7,586 nucleotides of DNA from an uncultured Lysobacteraceae bacterium (GTDB taxonomy: Bacteria; Pseudomonadota; Gammaproteobacteria; Xanthomonadales; Rhodanobacteraceae), in NCBI GenBank assembly GCA_946482585.1, contig CAMLSI010000253.1:1-7586 (forward strand), in the 5' to 3' direction. Every line of letters begins with the position of its first letter. Position 1 is the first letter of the stretch. Both the position numbers and the translations under genes were made by a program. Positions 1-5,500 of this stretch are shown here, one piece after another. The notes under the pieces are model-generated. The model searched no databases and was not told the origin of the DNA. It worked only from the letters and a program-made list of their open reading frames with translations.

Positions 1-150
1 CACGACCAGTTCTTCGAACTCGGCGGGCATTCCTTGCTCGCAGTGCGCCTCAGCGCGCTGCTGCGCGAACGCGGTCTCGCCGTATCGGTGCGGCAGATCT
101 TCGACACGCCGGTACTCGCCGACCTCGCGAGCCACGCGGCCGTCATCGCC
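1..150 (+). other. Peptidyl carrier protein domain (C-terminal half)
   Basis: The window opens inside a PCP (thiolation) domain. The core LGGHS is at bases 19-33, and the serine at 31-33 is the expected 4'-phosphopantetheine attachment site. It is followed by the usual helix and the QIFDTPVLADLA segment typical of the carrier C-terminus. The N-terminal helix is cut off by the window edge. Its histidine (LGGHS rather than LGGDS) fits a carrier followed directly by a C domain rather than an epimerization domain, which matches the next domain. Confidence 0.95.
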
Positions 151-2544
151 GGCGATGACGGCGCGTCCCCGCAGCCGCAGCAGCGCCCGGCGCAGGTCGC
201 GCAGTCCTGGGCGCAGCAGCGCCTGTGGCTGCTCGACCGCGTGCACGGCAGCGCCGCCTACGTGATGCCGGCGACGCTGCGTCTCGACGGCGATCTCGAC
301 ATCGATGCCGTGCGCGCGGCATTCGTCGAAATCGTGCGGCGCCACGAAGTCCTGCGCACGACGTTCACGAGCGCCGACGGCGTGGCGCTGCAGCAGGTAC
401 ATGCGGCGATGCCGCTCGACATTCCGCTGGTCGATGTCACCACCGAGGACGCCGCCGCGCGCGAGGCCACGGCCGCCGCGTTCGGCCGAGCCGCTTTCGA
501 TCTGTCGGCCGGCCCGCTGCTGCGCGTCGCGCTGCAGCGCGACGGCGCGCGCTCGCATCGGCTGCTGTTCGCGATTCATCACATCGTCTGCGACGGCAGT
601 TCGGTCGAATTGCTCATCGACGAATTCTCGGCGCTGTACCGCGCGTTCCGCGCCGGTGTCGGTTCGCCGCTGCCGCCGTTGCCGCTGCAATACGCCGACT
701 ACGCGCTGTGGCAGCAGCAATGGCTGCGCGGCGTGCGGCTCGACGCCGAGCTCGAGTACTGGCGTCGCCGGCTGCAGGACGCGCCGACCTTGTCGACCCT
801 GCCGTCGGACAGGCCGCGGCCCGAACAGCCGAATTTCGCCGGCGCGATCGAACAGTGCGCCATCGCGGATCGTCTCGCGGCGGACCTGCGCGCGCTCTCG
901 CTGCGCCTGAACTGCACGCCGTTCGCACTGCTGCTGGCGACGTTCAAGCTCGCGCTGCGCCGGCGTGCGAAGCAGGACGACATCGTCGTGGGCACCGACG
1001 TCGCGAATCGGCATCATGCCGCGACGCGCGGGCTCGTCGGGTTCTTCGTCAATCAGGCGGCGCTGCGCACGCGCTTCGACGGCAATCCGCGCTTCGACAG
1101 TGTGGTGGAGACGCTGCAGGCGCAGCTCGTCGAGCTGCAGGAACATCAGGAATTGCCGTTCGAGCGCGTCGTGGCCGCGGTGCAGCCGCGCCGCTCGCCG
1201 GCGCATCATCCGCTGTTCCAGATCAAGTTCGCCTATCAGGCGCAGCGCGAGCGGCGCATCGATCTCGGCGACGTCACGGTGCAGGCGCTGGGCCAGGCCG
1301 GCGGATCGACCAAGGAATGCGACCTGACCGTATTCGTGCAGCAGCGCGGCGCGCAGCTCGACTGCGCGTTCGAATATGCCACCGATCTCTACGACGCAAC
1401 GACGATACGCGGGTTTGCCGAGGACTACCGGCAACTGCTGGCCGCGGTCGTCGCCCATCCGCAGGCCCGCCTGGACGAGCTGACCGTGAATCCGCCCGAT
1501 GTTGCCGCACCGCCCGCCGGAATCCCGGCGAAGAAGAGTTTCGCGAGCCTGCGCTCCGCCGCGGCGAGCCCTGTGACGATCGCCGTGCAGGAACTCGTGA
1601 CCATGGCGCCGCTGAGCGCGAATGGCGCGCTGCCGCTGGTGCTGACGCCGGCCGCGGCCGGTGTCGACCTCGCCGGCTGGGCGCAGGCGCATCGCGAACG
1701 CATCGACACACTGCTGACCACACACGGCGCGTTGCTCTGCCGCGGTTTCGGGATCGACACCGCCGAGCGCCTCGAACGCTTCGCCGCGGTGTTCTGCGAT
1801 GACCTCTATGCCGACAACGGCGAGCATCCGCACGTGTCGAGCCGCGTCTACAGGCCGGTGCCGTACCCGGCCGCGCAGAAATTGCTGTGGCACAACGAGA
1901 ACACGTTCAACCGGCAGTGGCCGCAGCGTATCTGGTTCGCCTGCGCCGAGCCCGCGGGGCAGGGCGGCGAAACGCCGCTGGTCGATGCGCGCGAAGTGTA
2001 TCGGCGTCTCGATCCGGCCGTGCGCGGCGAGTTCCTGCGCCGCGGCGTGACCTACGTACGCAACTATCGCGCCGGCATCGGCCGCCATTGGCGCGAGGTC
2101 TTCGGCACGGACGCGCGTGCCGAAGTCGAAGCGAAATGTCGCGCGCAGGATCTGCAGTTCGAATGGACCGGCGCCGACGACCTGCGCACGCGCAGCGTGT
2201 GCGCGGCGGCGGGACCGCATCCGCGCAGCGGCGAACCGTGCTGGTTCAACCAGATCCAGCACTGGCATCCGTATTGTCTCGACGATGCGACGCTGCAATC
2301 GCTGCGCGCGATCTATGCCGAGGACGATCTGCCGCGCAACGCCTGTTTCGGCGACGGCGGCCGCATCGAGGATGCGGTCATGGCTCACATCCTCGACACC
2401 TACCGCGCTCTCGAAGTCGTGTTCCCCTGGCAACGCGGGGACGTGGTGATGGTCGACAACGTGTCGACCGCGCATGGACGCAATCCGTATTCCGGCGAGC
2501 GGCGATTGTTCGTCGCGATGGGCGGCATGACGAGCGTCGACTGA
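1..2544 (+). CDS. NRPS, 3' part: PCP - condensation - Fe(II)/2OG beta-hydroxylase (5' truncated)
   Basis: The frame is open from base 1 to the TGA at 2542-2544 (847 codons visible); the true start lies upstream, because the first codons already encode the carrier motif FFELGGHSLL. Domains in order, numbering residues from base 1: PCP end (1 to about 50), condensation domain (about 64-496), a short Ala/Pro-rich linker, and a TauD/SyrP-like hydroxylase (about 525-847). The protein ends without A, PCP or thioesterase domains after its C domain, so it cannot finish a module alone and must hand over to another synthetase. Gene 2 begins 16 bases downstream and supplies A and PCP. The inferred role is to condense the upstream peptide with Asn/Asp held on the gene 2 carrier and to hydroxylate that residue at the beta carbon. 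It should be cytosolic; no signal peptide or membrane segment is seen in the visible part. Confidence 0.95.
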   Translation, partial: HDQFFELGGHSLLAVRLSALLRERGLAVSVRQIFDTPVLADLASHAAVIAGDDGASPQPQQRPAQVAQSWAQQRLWLLDRVHGSAAYVMPATLRLDGDLDIDAVRAAFVEIVRRHEVLRTTFTSADGVALQQVHAAMPLDIPLVDVTTEDAAAREATAAAFGRAAFDLSAGPLLRVALQRDGARSHRLLFAIHHIVCDGSSVELLIDEFSALYRAFRAGVGSPLPPLPLQYADYALWQQQWLRGVRLDAELEYWRRRLQDAPTLSTLPSDRPRPEQPNFAGAIEQCAIADRLAADLRALSLRLNCTPFALLLATFKLALRRRAKQDDIVVGTDVANRHHAATRGLVGFFVNQAALRTRFDGNPRFDSVVETLQAQLVELQEHQELPFERVVAAVQPRRSPAHHPLFQIKFAYQAQRERRIDLGDVTVQALGQAGGSTKECDLTVFVQQRGAQLDCAFEYATDLYDATTIRGFAEDYRQLLAAVVAHPQARLDELTVNPPDVAAPPAGIPAKKSFASLRSAAASPVTIAVQELVTMAPLSANGALPLVLTPAAAGVDLAGWAQAHRERIDTLLTTHGALLCRGFGIDTAERLERFAAVFCDDLYADNGEHPHVSSRVYRPVPYPAAQKLLWHNENTFNRQWPQRIWFACAEPAGQGGETPLVDAREVYRRLDPAVRGEFLRRGVTYVRNYRAGIGRHWREVFGTDARAEVEAKCRAQDLQFEWTGADDLRTRSVCAAAGPHPRSGEPCWFNQIQHWHPYCLDDATLQSLRAIYAEDDLPRNACFGDGGRIEDAVMAHILDTYRALEVVFPWQRGDVVMVDNVSTAHGRNPYSGERRLFVAMGGMTSVD
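190..1488 (+). other. Condensation domain, canonical (LCL-like)
   Basis: This is a full-length C domain with all core motifs visible: SWAQQRLWLLD (C1, 205-237), the active-site HHIVCDG (C3, 577-597, residues 193-199), YADYALWQQQWL (C4, 691-726), GLVGFFVNQ (C5, near 1030), QELPFERVV (near 1147) and HHPLFQIKF (from 1204). The catalytic second His and the structural Asp are intact, so it should be active in amide bond formation. The C1 wording resembles LCL domains, which accept an L-configured donor; this subtype call is by eye. No A domain follows it in the same protein, so its acceptor must be loaded on another polypeptide, most likely the gene 2 Asn/Asp carrier. Confidence 0.92.
1573..2541 (+). 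other. TauD/SyrP-like Fe(II)/2-oxoglutarate beta-hydroxylase domain fused to the NRPS C-terminus
   Basis: This domain of about 320 residues closes the protein. It resembles the SyrP/AsnO/VioC/clavaminate-synthase branch of the TauD superfamily: LPLVLTP and ALLCRGFGID near the start, then the iron motif LLWHNENTFN with His at 1891-1893 and Glu at 1897-1899. HxE replaces the commoner HxD, as known in clavaminate synthase, AsnO and VioC. WFNQ is at 2242-2253. The distal iron His is at 2473-2475 in DNVSTAHGR, and Arg 2500-2505 (GERRLF) is the likely 2-oxoglutarate carboxylate ligand. The metal site looks complete. Members of this group hydroxylate the beta carbon of Asp, Asn or Arg, either free or carrier-bound. 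Fusion to the C-terminus of an NRPS, with the partner gene starting with a C-like domain, matches the interface-associated beta-hydroxylases of siderophore synthetases. The exact substrate (Asn or Asp) is inferred from the gene 2 A domain. Confidence 0.88.
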
Positions 2545-2550
2545 ACAACC

Positions 2551-2554
2551 GGGA
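2551..2554 (+). promoter_or_regulatory. Weak Shine-Dalgarno-like GGGA before gene 2
   Basis: The 16-base gap between the gene 1 stop and the gene 2 ATG contains GGGA six bases before the start codon. It is the only purine-rich stretch in the gap and a poor match to AGGAGG, so initiation may lean on translational coupling to gene 1. There is no room for an independent terminator or promoter between the genes, which supports an operon. Confidence 0.35.
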
Positions 2555-2560
2555 TCATTA

Positions 2561-5500
2561 ATGGACGCAGGCAATCAGATTCAAGGCTACCGACTCGCAC
2601 CGCAACAGGAATTCCTGTGGCGGCACGCGCGCTTTCTCGCCGGGCGCATCGACCTGGCGCTGTCCGGTGCGGCGCAGGCCGCTGCGGCGCACGCGGCCTG
2701 GTCACGACTCGTGCGCGAGCAGGACCTGCTGCGCGCGGTCTGGCTCGACGTGCCGGGCCTGTCGCTGCCGCTGCTGCGCGTCGCCGACGACGTCGGCGCA
2801 CACTGCCGCGAATGCGATCTGCGCGGCGTCGATGTCGCGGCGCAGGCGGCGGCGATCGAGGCCGCGCTCGCCGCGCCCGGCGCGGATCGTCCGCTGCCGG
2901 TCCGCGCCTGTCTCGCGCGCGTCGGCGACGATGCCTGGCGTTTCGTCGCCGCGGTCTCGGCACTCTGCGCCGACGCAGTCTCGCTGCAGGTGCTCGCCAT
3001 GCGATTGCGCACGCTGATCGGCGGCGGCACCGATGCCGACGGCGACGCGAGTCTGTTTTTCCACTATGCGCAATGGCAGCACGACAACGCGACGACGCAT
3101 GAGGCCGACGCGAACGCCGTTCCCGCGAACGGCGCCGCGGCGACGCCTCCGCGCCTGCCCTACGACGGCATCGGCGATGCCGACGGCGATCCGGTCGCGA
3201 CCTGGCGGCGGCCGCTGGGCGCATCGCCGCTGCGACTGCTCGTCCAGACACACGCCGACCGGGGCGAACGGCGAACGGCCTTGATCGCAGCCTACGCGGC
3301 TGTGCTCGAGCGTCTCTGCGGCAACCTGTCCGTGCTCGGCGTCGAGATCGACGGCCGCGAGCGTTTCGACGATCTCGCCGCCGCGGTCGGACCGTTCACG
3401 CGTTGCCTGCCGCTGCGGCTGTCGCTGCAGGGCGACTATCGCTACGAAGAAATCTGCCGGCGCGTGGGCGACGGCGTTGCGCGGCTGGAGCGCCGGCAGG
3501 ATGCGCCGTCGGCCGAACATGGCGACACGCCGCCGTATGCGATCGGGTTTCTCGCCGCGTCGTCGCAGTCGGCCGACGCGACGTTCGCTGCGGCGGCGCC
3601 GTATCGGTTGCTGCTGCAGGTCGTGGAGCACGACGCCGGCATCGTGCTGCACTGGCAGCGCGATCCGCGCGTGCTGAGCGCGGCGGCGGTCGCACGACTG
3701 CACGAACAACTGGAAACGCTGCTGCAGGCCGCGCTGTCCGCACCGCAGACGACGCTGGAGCGATTGCCGTTGCTCGGCGCGGCCGAGCGCGAAGCGCTGC
3801 TCGTCGCCTTCAATGCGACGGCCGCCGCCGTCGACCTGGACGCGCGCGTCGATCGCTGCATCGCGGCGCAGGCGCGGGTCGCGCCGCAGCGCATCGCGGT
3901 CGAAGCCGTCGACGGCAGCCTGAGCTACGCCGAGCTCGACGCGCGCGCCGACCGGCTCGCAGCCACGCTGCGCGGGCAGGACCGACGCACGCCGGTCGGC
4001 ATTTGCCTGCGCCGCTCGCTCGATCTCGTCGTCGCCATCGTCGCGACGATGAAGACCGGCCATGCCTGGCTGCCGCTCGATCCGTCGCTGCCGCCGCTGC
4101 GCCTCGCGCAGATCGTCGGCGACGCGGGCTGCGATCGCGTACTGACGCAGACCGCCTCTGTTGCGGCGCTGGAGGCCTGCGACACCCGCGTCGCGCGCAT
4201 CGTGCTCGACGGCGAGGCGGCATCCGCGGTCCCGGTCGTGGCCTGCGACGTCGCGACGTCGCCGGAAGATCTCGCCTATGTCATGTATACCTCGGGCTCG
4301 ACGGGTGCGCCGAAGGGCGTCATGGTCACGCAGCGCGGGCTCGCGAACTATCTGCAGTGGTGCCGGCGCGCCTATCCGCTGTACGAAGGCGCGCTCGTGC
4401 CGGTGCATTCGAGCATCGCGTTCGATCTCACCGTGACGAGCCTGCTCGCGCCGCTGACCTGCGGCGCGACCGTGCATCTGCTCGACGAAGCCCACGGCCT
4501 CGACGCGCTGCCTCGGCTGATCCGCGAGCGGCGCCGCGTGGCGCTCGTGAAGATCACGCCGGCGCATGCGCAATGGCTCGCGCAGGCGCTGGCCGAGGAC
4601 ACGCCGCAGATCGACGCGCTGGTCATCGGCGGCGAAAACCTGCAGGCCGGGCACGTGTCGGAATGGCGCCGGCGGTTCCCTGGGACGCGACTGTTCAACG
4701 AATACGGGCCGACCGAAACCGTCGTCGGCTGCTGCGTGCAGGCGCTGAGCGACGTCGACTGGAACCACGCGCCGCTGCCGGTCGGCCGCCCGATCGACAA
4801 TACGCGGCTCTACGTGCTCGATGCGGCGCAGCAGCCGGTGGCGACCGGCGAGACCGGCGAGCTCTACATCGGCGGCCATGGCGTGGCGCGCGGCTACCTC
4901 GGCCGGATAGACCTGACCGATGCGCGTTTCGTGCCGGACCCGTTCGCGACCGAGGCGGGCGCGCGACTTTATCGCAGCGGCGATCTCGCACGGCATCGGC
5001 CGGACGGCGCGCTCGAAATCCTCGGCCGCGTCGATCAGCAGATCAAGCTGCGCGGTTATCGCATCGAGCCGGCCGAGATCGAGAGTGCACTCTGCCGCGA
5101 CGCCGCCGTCGCGCAGGCTGTCGTCGTCGCGCGTGCCGACCGCAGCGGCGAACAGCGGCTCGTCGCCTACCTCGTACCGGATGCGGCGCACGAGTTGCCC
5201 ACGCCGGCGCAGCTGCGCGCGCGGCTCGAACCGCTGCTGCCCGAGGCCATGCTGCCGTCGCATTTCGTGCGGCTCGCCGCACTGCCGCTGACCGCGAACG
5301 GCAAGGTCGATCGCGCCGCGTTGCCCGACTGGGGCCAGGAAGCCGTGTCGCGCAAGCCGTATCGCGCGCCGTCGACGCCGGCCGAATGCGCGCTCGCACA
5401 GCAGTGGCGGGACTTGCTCGCGCTCGATCAGGTCGGTTGCGACGATCATTTCTTCGAGCTCGGCGGACACTCGTTCCTGCTGATCGCGCTGATCGAGAGA

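Noticed and set aside
34..36. TTG at 34 as a possible start codon of gene 1.
   Set aside because: It falls just after the phosphopantetheine serine, inside the LGGHSLL carrier motif that begins upstream of it; the frame is open to base 1, so the gene is simply truncated by the window.
225..1802. 525-codon plus-strand open frame inside gene 1, and similar smaller ones on both strands.
   Set aside because: Arg/Ala-rich shadow frames with no domain signal; the condensation and hydroxylase motifs lie in the other frame.
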